A stretch of 64,000 nucleotides of DNA from positions 186,001 through 250,000 of the forward strand of contig NZ_JACHFE010000006.1 in NCBI RefSeq assembly GCF_014201735.1. The letters are read 5' to 3'. Within the stretch, counting starts at the first letter, position 1. Each line of letters opens with the position of its first letter. A program made the position numbers and the translations under genes. Source of the stretch: Marinobacter oulmenensis. Its GTDB lineage: Bacteria; Pseudomonadota; Gammaproteobacteria; Pseudomonadales; Oleiphilaceae. The notes under the pieces were generated by a model. The model was given only the letters and a program-made list of their open reading frames with translations, was not told where the DNA came from and made no database searches. Shown here one piece after another: positions 1 to 10,393 of this stretch.

Positions 1-698
1 TCCCGGGTTTCGACGCCTTCCAGTAACACCAGACAACCGGACTGGTGCAACAGCGACACCATACCGTTGAGAATCTGCCGCGCGCGGGGCTCTTCGGAGG
101 CGCGCCACAGTAGCTCCCGGTCCAGCTTTACAATGTCCGGGGACAGGTTCCAGATGCGCTCGAAGTTTGAATGGCCGGCTCCGAAATCATCAATGGCGGT
201 GAGGCAACCCAGTTCCCGGTAATAGGCGACGGTGTCCCGCAACTTGGCCGGATCATCCGTGGGCTGTTCGACGATTTCAATCACCACCCGGTGGGGTGGC
301 AACCCCGTTTTATTCAGCAACTGGCCAAAGAACGAGCTTGCGAGTCCGCCGGCTGTCACCACTTTTGGCGACACGTTAAGGAACAACCAGTTGAGCTGGT
401 CCTGTATGTCGCAATAATTGCGCATGTGCAGGTACCGGCACAGGCGATCCAGCAGGAGGTTTTCGCCCTCGGATTCGGGGAGCCTGAACAGTTGCAGGGG
501 GGGAACCGGGCATCGGTCGTTATCGAACGCACGGATCAGCGCTTCATAACCAATCGTGCGTTTGTGGGAAATGCTGTAGATCGGTTGCAGGGCGGTGCGC
601 AGGGTCAGACCGCGAAAACTAGCCGTCCAGACATCGCCTTCCTGAGTCAGCATCGGGGACAGCAAGTCAATTTCGGGATCAGGAAGGCTTTGGGACAT
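1..698 (-). CDS. EAL-domain protein, partial (C-terminus outside window)
   Basis: The first 232 residues of a protein read from an ATG at 698 and run off the left edge. From about residue 35 it is an EAL (c-di-GMP phosphodiesterase-type) domain. The signature glutamate is in YEALIR (E52). FLNVSP, VIEIVE, DDFGAGHSN and VKLDRE supply the usual metal- and substrate-binding positions, so the visible part looks catalytically competent. No membrane segment or REC/PAS domain precedes the EAL domain. The C-terminal part of the domain is not visible, so activity cannot be fully judged. Its 5' leader contains a nested inverted repeat (726-789). Confidence 0.85.
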   Translation of the reverse strand, partial: MSQSLPDPEIDLLSPMLTQEGDVWTASFRGLTLRTALQPIYSISHKRTIGYEALIRAFDNDRCPVPPLQLFRLPESEGENLLLDRLCRYLHMRNYCDIQDQLNWLFLNVSPKVVTAGGLASSFFGQLLNKTGLPPHRVVIEIVEQPTDDPAKLRDTVAYYRELGCLTAIDDFGAGHSNFERIWNLSPDIVKLDRELLWRASEEPRARQILNGMVSLLHQSGCLVLLEGVETR

Positions 699-1239
699 AG
701 GCAGAATCTGAACCGTTAGCGAAAACATCGGTGGTGACTCTGGTGCCGCACAGCAGTCAGCCAGAGTGCCTTGATCCCTGGCACCGATGCACCTATGGAT
801 GGGCTGGATTAGCTTACAGGTCTAAAGAGTGCCAAAAAAAATTGGCTATTACCACCACTTAAGTCAATAAAAGGGTGCCAATAGCCAGGGGGCAGGGGAT
901 GCACCCGGACCGGCACCGGGTGCGCCGAAGGGGCTGTCAGTTGTTGCTCGGGACAACGACGGATTCGTCGAATTCCAGTTCCATGTGAAGTTCCTCGCGG
1001 TCGCAGGCGCCCCGGCGAAAGGGCTTGGTTTCATAGTATGTGAAAAGTCTATCTTCACCATAGTTTCCCGCAATCCGTAGAACCCGTAGGTCGTTTTTCG
1101 CACGCCGGGGGCCGGTTGATCAGAAAATCTGATGGTGGTCAGCAAAACATTTCGTTTTCCCCTCCGGCCCAGGCTTTCTATGCTTTTGGCAATCATTTGG
1201 ATTTGGACAGACCGGCTGATTAGAGGAGCATTTCCAGCC
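699..1239. other. Intergenic region between the EAL gene and cytochrome b561
   Basis: This 541-base divergent region has no convincing gene. It holds the nested inverted repeat at 726-789, an 8-bp dyad TGGCTATT/AATAGCCA (843-850 and 880-887), and a tight palindrome ATCAGA-AAA-TCTGAT at 1119-1133 that could be a protein-binding site ahead of the b561 gene. A minus-strand frame from 1119 to 937 is open and coding-like but has no ATG, GTG or TTG start apart from an ATG at 984, which would give only 15 residues. Confidence 0.5.
726..789. repeat. Nested inverted repeat upstream of the EAL gene
   Basis: Outer arms CATCGGTG (726-733) and CACCGATG (782-789) are perfect complements and enclose a second perfect pair, ACTCTGG (737-743) and CCAGAGT (761-767). 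The structure begins 28 bases before the EAL start, in its leader or promoter. No T-run follows, so it is not a standard terminator. Function unknown. Confidence 0.45.
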
Positions 1240-1788
1240 ATGGCACTGATGAATTCGCCGCAGACCTACGGATGGGTAACCGTGATCCTGCATTGGGTCG
1301 TGGCGGCCGGGATCATTGGTCTGTTCGCATTGGGTTACTGGATGGTTGGACTGACCTACTATGACCCCTGGTACAAGACCGGGCCGGATGTGCATCGCAG
1401 CGTGGGTATCCTGCTGTTCATTACGATGCTCGTGCGCGTGGCCTGGCGTCTGTTGACGCCGTCCCCGGCTGCCGTTTCCAGACACAGGCGCTGGGAAGTG
1501 TTGGCCGCCCATCTGGCTCATGGGCTTCTCTACCTGCTCGTTTTTGTTGCGATGATCAGCGGTTACCTGATTTCAACCGCCGATGGAACCGCGATTCATG
1601 TGTTTGGCTGGTTCAAAGTGCCGTCACTCACCGGTCGTATCCAGGGTATGGAGGATATCGCCGGTGTTGTCCATTACTGGAGTACCTGGACGCTGATTGT
1701 CCTGGCCGCCCTTCATGCACTGGCCGGATTGAAGCACCATTTCGTAGACCGGGATCCAACACTTACTCGTATGCTCGGACGTTCGTAG
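1240..1788 (+). CDS. Cytochrome b561 (YceJ-type)
   Basis: A 182-residue inner-membrane di-haem cytochrome b561. Four hydrophobic segments lie at about residues 13-37, 53-69, 92-112 and 146-165. Candidate haem-ligand histidines are H18, H52, H91 or H94, H145 and H159. The family moves electrons between quinol and periplasmic partners. The ATG at 1240 is preceded by GAGGAG at 1223-1228; an ATG at 1249 is an alternative. It lies 42 bases before a YceI gene, the same pairing as yceJ-yceI in E. coli, so the two are probably co-transcribed. Confidence 0.88.
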   Translation: MALMNSPQTYGWVTVILHWVVAAGIIGLFALGYWMVGLTYYDPWYKTGPDVHRSVGILLFITMLVRVAWRLLTPSPAAVSRHRRWEVLAAHLAHGLLYLLVFVAMISGYLISTADGTAIHVFGWFKVPSLTGRIQGMEDIAGVVHYWSTWTLIVLAALHALAGLKHHFVDRDPTLTRMLGRS

Positions 1789-1830
1789 CCCGGGCCCTCT
1801 GATTGATACCACTGCACCAAGGAGAGACCG

Positions 1831-2412
1831 ATGAAAAAACTGCTGCTTGCTTCTGCCATTTCCATGGCCCTGGTGGGGACGGCTCAGGCCGACACCCACA
1901 GTGGCACCTATCAATTCGATACTGAAGGTCGTCACCAGTTCATTACCTTCAGGATTTCACATCTTGGGTACAGCTGGCTGTATGGGCGCTTCAACGATTT
2001 TGACGGCGAATTCACCTACGATGCGGAAAACCCGGAGAACAGTTCGGTGTCGGTTACGGTGGACACTGGGAGTGTAGACAGCAACCATGCCGAGCGGGAC
2101 AAGCATCTGCGCAGTGAAGATTTCCTGTACGTCAGCGAATATCCCGAAGCGACCTTTGAAAGCACAAAGGTCGTGGTTGGTGATGATGGTGAGGCTGATA
2201 TTGTCGGGGACCTGACCCTGCGCGGCGTCACCCGTGAAATTACCCTCGATGCCGAGATGGTCGGCCATGGTGAGGACCCATGGGGTGGTTACCGGATGGG
2301 CTTTGAGGCGGAAACCGAGTTGCGCCTCAAAGATTTCGGCATCCCCATGGATCTTGGTAAAGCCTCGGAAACCGTAGAACTGGAAATTTCGGTTGAAGGT
2401 ATTCGCCAGTAA
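1831..2412 (+). CDS. YceI-family periplasmic protein
   Basis: 193 residues with a clear Sec signal peptide (MKKLLLA start, hydrophobic core, AQA cleavage site near residue 20). The mature part, from YQFDTEGRHQFITFRISHLG onward, is a YceI-like lipocalin-fold beta barrel, a family that binds polyisoprenoid or quinone-like lipids in the periplasm. GGAGAG at 1821-1826 is a good ribosome-binding site. It follows cytochrome b561, which suggests a membrane redox or lipid-carrier function. The physiological ligand is not known. Confidence 0.88.
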   Translation: MKKLLLASAISMALVGTAQADTHSGTYQFDTEGRHQFITFRISHLGYSWLYGRFNDFDGEFTYDAENPENSSVSVTVDTGSVDSNHAERDKHLRSEDFLYVSEYPEATFESTKVVVGDDGEADIVGDLTLRGVTREITLDAEMVGHGEDPWGGYRMGFEAETELRLKDFGIPMDLGKASETVELEISVEGIRQ

Positions 2413-2440
2413 CCGGGGCTGGAGACCGGGTTTCCGCGCG

Positions 2441-4078
2441 TTAAACGCGGAACCGTCCGGTCTGGCTTTCCAGTTGTGATGCGTATTCCTCCAGGGATTT
2501 GCTGATGCCGTCGATGGCCTGGGAACGGTCAGCGCTGGCGGCTGCCAGGTCATTGATGTCGGTGATGCTCCGGTTGATCTCGTCAATGACCTGAGTCTGT
2601 TCCTCAGTGGCCGATGCGACGCTGGTGTTCACGTCTGCGATGTCGGAAATGGCTTCAAGGATTGCCCGGAGTTCCTGATCGGCTTCCTCGGAGGATTTCT
2701 CCGTTGCAGTTGCTTCTTTGCCGCTGACTTCCATGATATCGACAACTTCGGTAACCCCGCTCTGAAGTGTGGAAATCATTGACTGGATGTCCTCGGTGGA
2801 TTTCTGGGTACGTTGGGCCAGGGTTCTGACTTCGTCTGCGACCACGGCGAAGCCACGGCCCTGTTCACCGGCACGGGCGGCCTCAATGGCGGCATTCAGG
2901 GCGAGCAGGTTGGTCTGTTCGGCAATGCCGCGGATGACGTCGAGCACCGAGGTAATGTTGTCGGAATCGGTGGACAGTTTGCGGATGACGTCCACCGCCT
3001 CGCCGATACGGGTGGCCAGTTGGCGAACCTGCTCTGATGACCCCTGGATGATACGGGCACCGTTGTTGCCTTTGGTCTCGGCGTTGCGGGTCAACTCGGC
3101 TGCCCGTGAAGCGTTGCCGGCGACCTCTTCGATGGCACTCTGCATTTCGTTGATGGCGGTGGCGACCATGGTGATGGAGTCCGTCTGTTTGGTCACCCCC
3201 TCGCTGTTATCCCGGGCTGAGGTGGCCAGGTGCGTGGACTCGGCGCCCAGATCCCGGCTCAGTGACTGGATGGAGCCAATCATGCTCTGAAGATTTTCCA
3301 GCACCCGGTTGAAGCTATGGGACAGAGTGCCCAGATCGTCCTGTTTCGTTACCGGGATGCGCTTGGTCAGGTCGCCTTCTCCGTCGGCAATGTCATCCAG
3401 TTGTGCGCGCAGGGTACCGATGGATTGAATGATCAGCCTGAGAAACACAATGAACAGAATCACGCTGAGGATCAGAGCTATGACGGTGATGACCAGAACG
3501 GTTGTTGAGCTGGCCAGTCCGTCTGCTGCTGCGCTGGCAGCCCTGTTTTGGGCTTGCTCGTCGGCATGAGCGCCGGCCTTGTCAAAGTAGTTCCGGAGTT
3601 CACCAAAGAGTGCGTCGGTTTCGCTGCGAGCCAGCCTGCGGGCCTGCTGGGGGGCGCCATCACGGGCCAGTTCGATCACTTTTGTTGCCGACTGGCGCCA
3701 GCGGTTGAATGCCTGGGTAAAGCCCTCGGTATGCTCGGCAACGCCGGTCCCGGCCAGGCGCTCAATGCTTTCTTCATACCGGCGCCGTGCCTGGTCGGCG
3801 TTTTCGTTGAAGTCCTTGAATGACTGATCGGAACTATCCCCACTGGATGCCAGGTCAATAATGCTCATCTGGGCAACGAGTGCCTGGTACAGGTCTCTGT
3901 CGCCATTAAGGATTTCACTGACGGATGGCAGGTAGACGGAGGCGGTGCGTTCGGTATCTGACACCAGGTTTCTGGCGGTCATGACACTGAAGACGCCAAC
4001 AACAATCAGGGCAATGGCGGTGATGGCGAAGGGCAGGGCGATTTTTGTTCTGAAACCCAGGTTTTTTATTACATTCAT
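2441..4078 (-). CDS. Methyl-accepting chemotaxis protein
   Basis: A 545-residue chemoreceptor. TM1 is at about residues 14-34, a helical periplasmic sensor domain at 35-190, TM2 at 192-214, HAMP at about 215-270, and the cytoplasmic signalling hairpin follows. The tip ([20 protein letters not shown], then [12 protein letters not shown]) is the conserved CheA/CheW contact region. There is no C-terminal CheR-binding pentapeptide; the protein ends QTGRFRV. The ATG at 4078 is chosen because it begins directly before TM1 and has GAGAGG upstream. The open frame continues 84 codons further upstream, but that part is not family-like. The ligand cannot be predicted. Confidence 0.93.
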   Translation of the reverse strand: MNVIKNLGFRTKIALPFAITAIALIVVGVFSVMTARNLVSDTERTASVYLPSVSEILNGDRDLYQALVAQMSIIDLASSGDSSDQSFKDFNENADQARRRYEESIERLAGTGVAEHTEGFTQAFNRWRQSATKVIELARDGAPQQARRLARSETDALFGELRNYFDKAGAHADEQAQNRAASAAADGLASSTTVLVITVIALILSVILFIVFLRLIIQSIGTLRAQLDDIADGEGDLTKRIPVTKQDDLGTLSHSFNRVLENLQSMIGSIQSLSRDLGAESTHLATSARDNSEGVTKQTDSITMVATAINEMQSAIEEVAGNASRAAELTRNAETKGNNGARIIQGSSEQVRQLATRIGEAVDVIRKLSTDSDNITSVLDVIRGIAEQTNLLALNAAIEAARAGEQGRGFAVVADEVRTLAQRTQKSTEDIQSMISTLQSGVTEVVDIMEVSGKEATATEKSSEEADQELRAILEAISDIADVNTSVASATEEQTQVIDEINRSITDINDLAAASADRSQAIDGISKSLEEYASQLESQTGRFRV

Positions 4079-4184
4079 GGCAGTCCCTCTCAATGGAAGC
4101 CTGATTATACTCTGCGTGTAGTCTTGGGTGACGCATTTTTGATCAGACTTTACGCTAACTCGGGGACCTTGGATCTGGCTGGTA

Positions 4185-4421
4185 TCAGCCTTTTTGAGCA
4201 CTTCCGGAAGGTTCGTTGCTTTTACACAGATAACGCTGACGCCAGAACTGGCCGACAAATATGACAGCCCAGATAAGCAGGCCCGCCCACAAGTATGGTT
4301 CCGGCATCTGAAAACTGCCACTAATGGCAAACTCCACCAGCAGCATCAGTGATACCGCCAGTACAGCATTGACCAGGGCTGTGATCATCGCATGCCAACA
4401 TGCTTTGAGGTTGGGTTTCAT
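4185..4421 (-). CDS. Small hypothetical inner-membrane protein
   Basis: 78 residues with two hydrophobic segments, about 12-33 and 42-62, separated by a short polar turn, and a charged, lysine-containing tail. I do not recognise a family. It lies 106 bases before the chemoreceptor start on the same strand and has a weak GGAAG upstream of its ATG. The two-helix pattern makes a real membrane protein more likely than a chance frame. Confidence 0.55.
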   Translation of the reverse strand: MKPNLKACWHAMITALVNAVLAVSLMLLVEFAISGSFQMPEPYLWAGLLIWAVIFVGQFWRQRYLCKSNEPSGSAQKG

Positions 4422-4652
4422 AGGCTTCCGCTAATTCGCAGTTAAACAACGGCTATCGGTCACTTCAGCGAGAATACGGCGACCATTACCGTCTCTCCAT
4501 GCGGGAATTCCGCTATTGGAAATTGGTGTATCCGGACTGGGGTCCATATAATGTGCGCCACGCCGCGCCGCCACCGGTCAGGCATTCGGGTAATCCCTGA
4601 CCGGGGCGTACAATGGCATTCTGATTCAGTCATTCAAGGCAAAGAGGCACCC

Positions 4653-6947
4653 ATGCCAGAGTTTCAGACAACGGATGAGGGGTTCGAGCGGGTATCGCTG
4701 CGGGACTATACCGAGAAGGCCTATCTCGACTATTCCATGTACGTCATCCTGGACCGCGCGTTGCCCAATGTGGGTGACGGTCTCAAGCCGGTTCAGCGTC
4801 GTATTGTCTATGCGATGTCGGAGTTGGGGCTGAAGTCCACCTCCAAGTACAAGAAGTCCGCCCGCACGGTGGGCGATGTGCTGGGTAAATTCCATCCCCA
4901 TGGCGACAGCGCCTGTTACGAAGCCATGGTACTGATGGCGCAGCCATTCTCCTATCGTTATCCGCTGGTGGATGGCCAGGGTAACTGGGGCTCGCCGGAT
5001 GACCCCAAATCCTTTGCCGCGATGCGGTATACCGAATCCCGGCTGGCTCCGTTTGCCGAAGTGCTGCTCAGCGAACTGGGACAGGGCACGGTGGACTGGG
5101 TGCCCAATTTTGATGGCACCATGGACGAACCCTCGGTGCTGCCGGCCCGCCTGCCTCACGTGCTGCTCAACGGTACTACCGGCATCGCGGTGGGTATGGC
5201 CACCGACATCCCGCCCCATAATGCCCGTGAGGTTGCGGCTGCCTGTATTCGGCTGCTGGACGCGCCGGAATCGACAGTGGATCAACTGTGCGAGCACATT
5301 CAGGGTCCGGATTTCCCAACCCGCGCGGAAATCATCACGCCGCAGCGGGATCTTCATAAAATGTATGAAACCGGGCGCGGTTCGCTAAGAATGCGGGCCC
5401 GCTGGATCCGGGAAGGCAGCGAGGTCGTGGTCACGGATCTGCCACACCAGGTGTCCGGAAATCGGGTACTCGAGCAGATTGCCCATCAGATGCAGACCAA
5501 GAAGCTGCCCATGGTGGCAGACCTGCGGGATGAGTCGGATCATGAGAATCCCACCCGGCTGGTGATTGTGCCGCGCTCGAACCGGGTGGATCTTGACGGG
5601 CTGATGGCTCACCTCTTTGCCAGCACCGACCTGGAGAAAACCTACCGCATCAATATCAATGTCATTGGCAATGATGGCCGTCCCGGTGTCAAAGGCCTGC
5701 GGGAAATTCTGACGGAATGGCTGGCGTTCCGTCGGACCACGGTCACCCGTCGGCTGCAATATCGTCTGGACAAGGTCCAGGCGCGCCTGCACATTCTCGA
5801 AGGCCTGCTGGTGGCTTACCTCAACATTGACGAGGTCATCGAAATCATCCGTTATGAGGACAAGCCCAAGGATGAGCTGATGCGCCGCTTCGGGCTGTCG
5901 GCAGAGCAGGCTGAAGCCATTCTGGAGTTGAAACTCCGCCACTTGGCAAAGCTGGAAGAAATGAAGATCCGCGGTGAGCAGGATGAACTGTCTGCCGAGC
6001 GGGACGAGCTGCAAGCTATTCTGGGCTCTGATGACCGGCTGCGTGAACTGATCAAGACAGAGCTTGAGCAGGATGCCGAGACATACGGGGACGACCGCCG
6101 CTCGCCAATCGTTGAACGCGACGAAGCCCGCGCCTTCAGCGAGACCGATCTGGTGTCCAACGACCCGGTTACCATTGTGCTGTCGGAAAAAGGCTGGGTC
6201 CGGGCGGCCAAGGGCCACGATATCGATCCGGCCGGCCTCAGTTACAAGTCCGGGGACCGGTTCGCGCTGGCGGCCCAGGGCCGGAATAACCAGCAGGCCA
6301 TCTTCCTGGATTCCACCGGCCGAGCCTATTCACTGATGGCCCATTCCCTGCCGTCAGCCCGGGGGCAGGGTGAACCCCTGACCGGCCGGATCAACCCACC
6401 CTCCGGTGCCAGCTTTGCCGGCCTGGTGACCGGTAAGCCCGAGCGAAAAGTATTGCTTGTGACCGACGGTGGTTATGGTTTTGTCACTGCGCTGGGCGAC
6501 ATGATCAGCAAGAACCGGGCGGGCAAGGCGGTGGTGACCGTGCCCAAGGGAGCCCGCATCATGCCACCGGTAATGGTTCCGGAAACAGCGTCCACCCTGT
6601 ACCTTGCGGCGGTTTCCAACGAGGGGCGGATGCTGGTATTCCCGCTCAGCGAGCTTCCGGAACTGGCCAAGGGCAAGGGCAACAAAATCATCAGTATTCC
6701 ATCGGCCCGGCTGCAGAGTGGGGAAGAATACGTGGTTGCGGTGGCTGTGTTCGGCGAGGAAGACCAACTGGAAATCCGTGCCGGCAAGCGCAAACTCGGG
6801 CTGCGTTTCGGTGATCTGGAACATTACCAGGGCGAACGGGGCCGCCGGGGGCACAAGCTGCCCCGAGGCCTGCAGCGGGTGGACGCCATTGACGTGCTCC
6901 CTTCCGCCGCCCGTGCCCGGGAAGAGGAGCATGCTGACAGTGAGTGA
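4653..6947 (+). CDS. parC: DNA topoisomerase IV subunit A
   Basis: 764 residues, close to the 752 of E. coli ParC. With ParE it decatenates daughter chromosomes. The N-terminal breakage-reunion domain includes the quinolone-resistance region ([14 protein letters not shown]) and the catalytic tyrosine in AAMRYTESR. The C-terminal beta-propeller is of the shorter ParC type without a GyrA-box. The ATG at 4653 has AGAGG upstream and begins the family-like sequence ([20 protein letters not shown]). The frame stays open upstream, but that part is not conserved in type. The end overlaps serB by 17 bases. Confidence 0.95.
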   Translation: MPEFQTTDEGFERVSLRDYTEKAYLDYSMYVILDRALPNVGDGLKPVQRRIVYAMSELGLKSTSKYKKSARTVGDVLGKFHPHGDSACYEAMVLMAQPFSYRYPLVDGQGNWGSPDDPKSFAAMRYTESRLAPFAEVLLSELGQGTVDWVPNFDGTMDEPSVLPARLPHVLLNGTTGIAVGMATDIPPHNAREVAAACIRLLDAPESTVDQLCEHIQGPDFPTRAEIITPQRDLHKMYETGRGSLRMRARWIREGSEVVVTDLPHQVSGNRVLEQIAHQMQTKKLPMVADLRDESDHENPTRLVIVPRSNRVDLDGLMAHLFASTDLEKTYRININVIGNDGRPGVKGLREILTEWLAFRRTTVTRRLQYRLDKVQARLHILEGLLVAYLNIDEVIEIIRYEDKPKDELMRRFGLSAEQAEAILELKLRHLAKLEEMKIRGEQDELSAERDELQAILGSDDRLRELIKTELEQDAETYGDDRRSPIVERDEARAFSETDLVSNDPVTIVLSEKGWVRAAKGHDIDPAGLSYKSGDRFALAAQGRNNQQAIFLDSTGRAYSLMAHSLPSARGQGEPLTGRINPPSGASFAGLVTGKPERKVLLVTDGGYGFVTALGDMISKNRAGKAVVTVPKGARIMPPVMVPETASTLYLAAVSNEGRMLVFPLSELPELAKGKGNKIISIPSARLQSGEEYVVAVAVFGEEDQLEIRAGKRKLGLRFGDLEHYQGERGRRGHKLPRGLQRVDAIDVLPSAARAREEEHADSE

Positions 6948-8172
6948 GCTGGTACTGATCAATGTGTCCGGCCGTGACAAGCCGGGCCTGACCTCGGAAA
7001 TCACCGGCATCATGGGGCAGTACGATGTCCGGATTCTGGATATCGGTCAGGCGGTCATTCACGACCACCTGACCTGGGGTATCCTGATCGAGATTCCGGA
7101 TGAATCCAAGTCTTCTCCGGTGATCCGTGATCTGCTGTTCCGGCTGCATTCCCTGGATCTGCAGGTCCGGTTTGCCCCCATTACCCGGGAGGAATACCAG
7201 GCCTGGGCCGAGGGGCGTAACCGGGCATGCTACATCGTCACGCTGCTGTCCCGCGACATCAAGGCCGAGCAGATCGCACGGGTGTCGGCGATTACCGCCC
7301 GCCATGGCCTGAATATCGACAACATTTCCCGTCTGTCTGCGCGGCCTTCCCTCAACCCCTCGGATAACCGTATCGCCTGTGTGGAGTTCTCGGTGCGTGG
7401 TACACCGGAGGATCTCGACCAGCTGCGGGCTGATTTTCTCCATATTGCCGGGGAGATGAATGTGGACATCGCGTTCCAGGAAGACTCCATCTTCCGGCGT
7501 AACCGCCGGCTGGTCGTGTTCGACATGGACTCCACCCTGATTGAGGCGGAAGTGATTGATGAGCTGGCCCATGAGGCCGGGGTGGGGGATCAGGTGGCAG
7601 CAATCACCGAAAGGGCCATGCAGGGGCAGCTCGATTTCAGTCAGAGTTTTGCCGAGCGACTGGCCTTGCTGGAGGGGCTGGATGAATCGGTCCTCGAGGG
7701 TATCGCTGCCCGCCTGCGCCTGACCGAGGGGGCTGAGCACCTGATCCGGAGTCTCAAGGGGCTGGGGTATCGCACCGCCATTCTCTCCGGGGGCTTCACC
7801 TATTTTGCCCGGCATCTGCAGGACAAGCTGGGCATCGATTATGTCTACGCCAATGAGCTGGAAATCAAGAATGGCCAGGTGACCGGCAAGGTCTGTGGGC
7901 AGGTGGTGGATGGTAAGCGCAAGGCGGAACTGCTGCTGGAAATTGCGGAAAAGGAACACATTTCCCGTGAGCAGGTGATCGCCGTGGGTGACGGCGCCAA
8001 TGATCTGCCCATGCTGAGCCAGGCGGGGTTGGGGGTAGCCTTCCGGGCCAAGCCGCTGGTCAAGGAATCCGCCCGTCATGCCATTTCGACGCTCGGGCTG
8101 GATGCCATTCTCTATCTGATCGGTTTCCGGGAAAGTGACACCAATCAGAGTCTGCAGCAGGGCGGGCTCTGA
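6931..8172 (+). CDS. serB: Phosphoserine phosphatase
   Basis: 413 residues. It dephosphorylates O-phosphoserine in the last step of serine synthesis. An N-terminal ACT-type regulatory region (about residues 1-185) precedes the HAD hydrolase domain, with DMDST (nucleophile D198, acid D200), the SGGF motif and GDGANDLPM for Mg binding. The ATG at 6931 is very close to its GAGGAG; a GTG at 6940, with better spacing, would shorten the protein by three residues. Overlap with parC suggests translational coupling. It ends convergently with the FimX-type gene. Confidence 0.95.
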   Translation: MLTVSELVLINVSGRDKPGLTSEITGIMGQYDVRILDIGQAVIHDHLTWGILIEIPDESKSSPVIRDLLFRLHSLDLQVRFAPITREEYQAWAEGRNRACYIVTLLSRDIKAEQIARVSAITARHGLNIDNISRLSARPSLNPSDNRIACVEFSVRGTPEDLDQLRADFLHIAGEMNVDIAFQEDSIFRRNRRLVVFDMDSTLIEAEVIDELAHEAGVGDQVAAITERAMQGQLDFSQSFAERLALLEGLDESVLEGIAARLRLTEGAEHLIRSLKGLGYRTAILSGGFTYFARHLQDKLGIDYVYANELEIKNGQVTGKVCGQVVDGKRKAELLLEIAEKEHISREQVIAVGDGANDLPMLSQAGLGVAFRAKPLVKESARHAISTLGLDAILYLIGFRESDTNQSLQQGGL

Positions 8173-8181
8173 GGCCCGCCC
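8160..8181. terminator. GC-rich hairpin between convergent serB and fimX
   Basis: GGGCGGGC (8160-8167) and GCCCGCCC (8174-8181) form a perfect 8-bp stem with a 6-base loop over the serB stop codon, just before the convergent fimX stop. No long T-run follows on either side, so it may slow transcription or block 3' decay rather than act as a classical intrinsic terminator. Confidence 0.4.
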
Positions 8182-8190
8182 GTCTGAGCC

Positions 8191-10278
8191 TTAACTGTCG
8201 CCGAAGTCGTAGTTCATCTCGGGCACTGGCGCCTGCAGGTAGTAGCCCTGGATATAGTTCACGCCGGCCTGCCAGAGGGTAGCCAGCACGCCGGCATTCT
8301 CGACCAGCGGAATAATCGTCAGTTTGCCGGCGTTCTGCAGGCTCTTGACCATCTCTTTGACCTGGTCCTTGGCTTCATCATTCTTCTGCAGCTCTTCGGT
8401 GAAGGACCCGTCAATCTTCACGTAGTCCGCATCAATGTGCTTGAGGGTGTTGAACGGGTTCAGTGCACACCCGAACTGGGAGATGGATACCCGACAGCGT
8501 AATTCGTGAACCGCCTTGGCAAACTCCCGGGCCTGCTTCATGTGATTGTTGGCATCCCCTTCCCGGATCTGGAAGATCAGGGAGTCACCGGGCAGTCTTG
8601 ATGCTTTCAGTGCGACACTGAGCCAGGGCGTGAAGGTTTTGTCCTGAAGCGTCCGCGAGGTGATGTTCAGGAACAGACGGGTGTCGTGACCCCGGGAGCG
8701 ATGACTGGCCAACTGCTTGATGGTCTGCAGTATCACCCAGCGGTCAATGCGAATGGCCGTGTCGCTGGGCCCTGCCGGTGGCAGGAAGTCATAGGGCGAG
8801 ATCTCCTTGTCGTCCTTGTCGAGCATACGGACAAAGGCTTCGTAGTGTTCCTCGTCTTCACCTCTAAGGTTGATGATGGGCTGGAACAGCAGTCGGAAGC
8901 GGTTCTCGTCCAGAGCCTTCTGGATCGCCTCGGTGGAATTGGTCTCGTCCAGGGTTTCGTGGTCGGCCGGGTTATAGACCAGCACGCCGTTGCCCTGGGT
9001 GTGGCCTTCCTGTTTCTTCAGTTCCGCCGTCGCAGTGTGGGCCCGGCCCAGCATATCCTCGGCGTTCGGGGAATTTTCGGTGATGGCGGCGATGCCAATG
9101 GAGACGGTTACGGGAACGGTACGGCCATTGATGTCGAACAGGTGGTCTTCCACAGCCTTGCGGATCTGGTTGCACTGCTCCTCCAGGTCCTTCTCATTAC
9201 ATGGAAAGCGCATTAGGCAGAAAGCGTCGTCGCTCAACCGGGCCAGGGTGCCTTTGTCTGCGGAATACTCACGGAGCAGTGTAGCCAGATCGCCCAGCAG
9301 CAGGTCCGCCCCGGAAATACCCACCCGGGTCTTGGTGCTCATGAAGTTGTCCAGCGCGATATAGGCCAGGGCGCCGGTTTCGTTGTTCTTGCCGGCTTCG
9401 GCAATGGCCTGGCCCAGGGCGTCCATCAGGTACTGGCGGTTGTACAGGCCGGTGAGCAGGTCCTGACTGCTGATCTGTTTGAGCTTTTCTTCGAGTTCTG
9501 CATCGGAGTGCTCGGGCTGGAGGACGATCTGGGTACAGGCTTCGCCATCGAAAGTGGCGGCCGATACCGACATGGTGACGTTCAGCTCCTGGTCGTCGCT
9601 GCGTCGGGCTGCGCAGTTGAGCGTCATGCCATCTTCGCGTTTCTCGGCAAAACCCTTCATGAAAGACTTGTACTTTTCCTGACTCTTGGGCGTCAGGGTG
9701 TCCAGAACCGGAATACAGATCAGCTCGTCAAGGTCGTCGTAGCCCAGCAGTTCCATGTACGACTGGTTGGCATAGATGTGCATGCCGTCGTTGATGTAGG
9801 CAATGGCATCCTTGGAACTTTCCAGCAGCAACTGGCACCGCTGCTCGGCTTCCCGGAGGTGGGAGTCCAGTACCCGGCGTCGGCGGCGCTCCTCCAGGGC
9901 AGCCAGTTCACGTTTGGCTGTCAGTACCATCAGGTCGGTGTATTCGAAGGGGAGGGCATCCTGGGCGCCGGCCCGCATGATATTGACCGTCCGTTCCCGG
10001 TCTTCGGTTTCGGTCAGCAGGATGAACGGGATGTCTTTATCCATGCGCTTGACCATGGCCAGTGCGTCGTCCGGTCCGAACTCCTGCTCTTCCAGGTCCC
10101 GGGCCAGCAGCAGATCCCAGCTGGCCGTCTTCAGCGCTTCCTCAAGGTCTTCTTCGGAGGTGATCCGGTGGGCCCGGGTGGCCCGGCCGGCATTGCGCAA
10201 CAGACTGACTACCGACTCGGCATCATTCTGCGACGGATCTAGGATCAACAGGTGTACGGTCGAGTTTTGCTTCTGCAT
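8191..10278 (-). CDS. fimX: FimX-type degenerate REC-PAS-GGDEF-EAL protein
   Basis: 695 residues, near the length of P. aeruginosa FimX (691), a c-di-GMP receptor for type IV pilus assembly and twitching. Domain order is REC-like (1-125), PAS (about 150-250), GGDEF (about 270-425) and EAL (440-690). Both catalytic domains are altered: GGDEF is replaced by LSDDAF, the EAL signature reads YEAFVR, and the DDFG motif is replaced by SQFGCALNPF. A binding role without synthesis or hydrolysis is therefore expected. The serB neighbour is the same as in Pseudomonas, which supports orthology. The ATG at 10278 has no strong ribosome-binding site. Confidence 0.87.
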   Translation of the reverse strand: MQKQNSTVHLLILDPSQNDAESVVSLLRNAGRATRAHRITSEEDLEEALKTASWDLLLARDLEEQEFGPDDALAMVKRMDKDIPFILLTETEDRERTVNIMRAGAQDALPFEYTDLMVLTAKRELAALEERRRRRVLDSHLREAEQRCQLLLESSKDAIAYINDGMHIYANQSYMELLGYDDLDELICIPVLDTLTPKSQEKYKSFMKGFAEKREDGMTLNCAARRSDDQELNVTMSVSAATFDGEACTQIVLQPEHSDAELEEKLKQISSQDLLTGLYNRQYLMDALGQAIAEAGKNNETGALAYIALDNFMSTKTRVGISGADLLLGDLATLLREYSADKGTLARLSDDAFCLMRFPCNEKDLEEQCNQIRKAVEDHLFDINGRTVPVTVSIGIAAITENSPNAEDMLGRAHTATAELKKQEGHTQGNGVLVYNPADHETLDETNSTEAIQKALDENRFRLLFQPIINLRGEDEEHYEAFVRMLDKDDKEISPYDFLPPAGPSDTAIRIDRWVILQTIKQLASHRSRGHDTRLFLNITSRTLQDKTFTPWLSVALKASRLPGDSLIFQIREGDANNHMKQAREFAKAVHELRCRVSISQFGCALNPFNTLKHIDADYVKIDGSFTEELQKNDEAKDQVKEMVKSLQNAGKLTIIPLVENAGVLATLWQAGVNYIQGYYLQAPVPEMNYDFGDS

Positions 10279-10393
10279 GCGTCGGAAATCTCATGCCGCC
10301 CGGGACGGGTATCGACGGGGGCAATTTGCTTGAAAGTCCATGGGTGTTGCGGTTAATGATGCAGTCCTTGGCGCTCAATAACAACCGACTGGT

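Noticed and set aside
864-1241. Open minus-strand frame of 125 codons between the EAL gene and b561
   Set aside because: Composition is unlike a folded protein, it overlaps the b561 start and promoter region, and the alternative frame in the same place is more coding-like.
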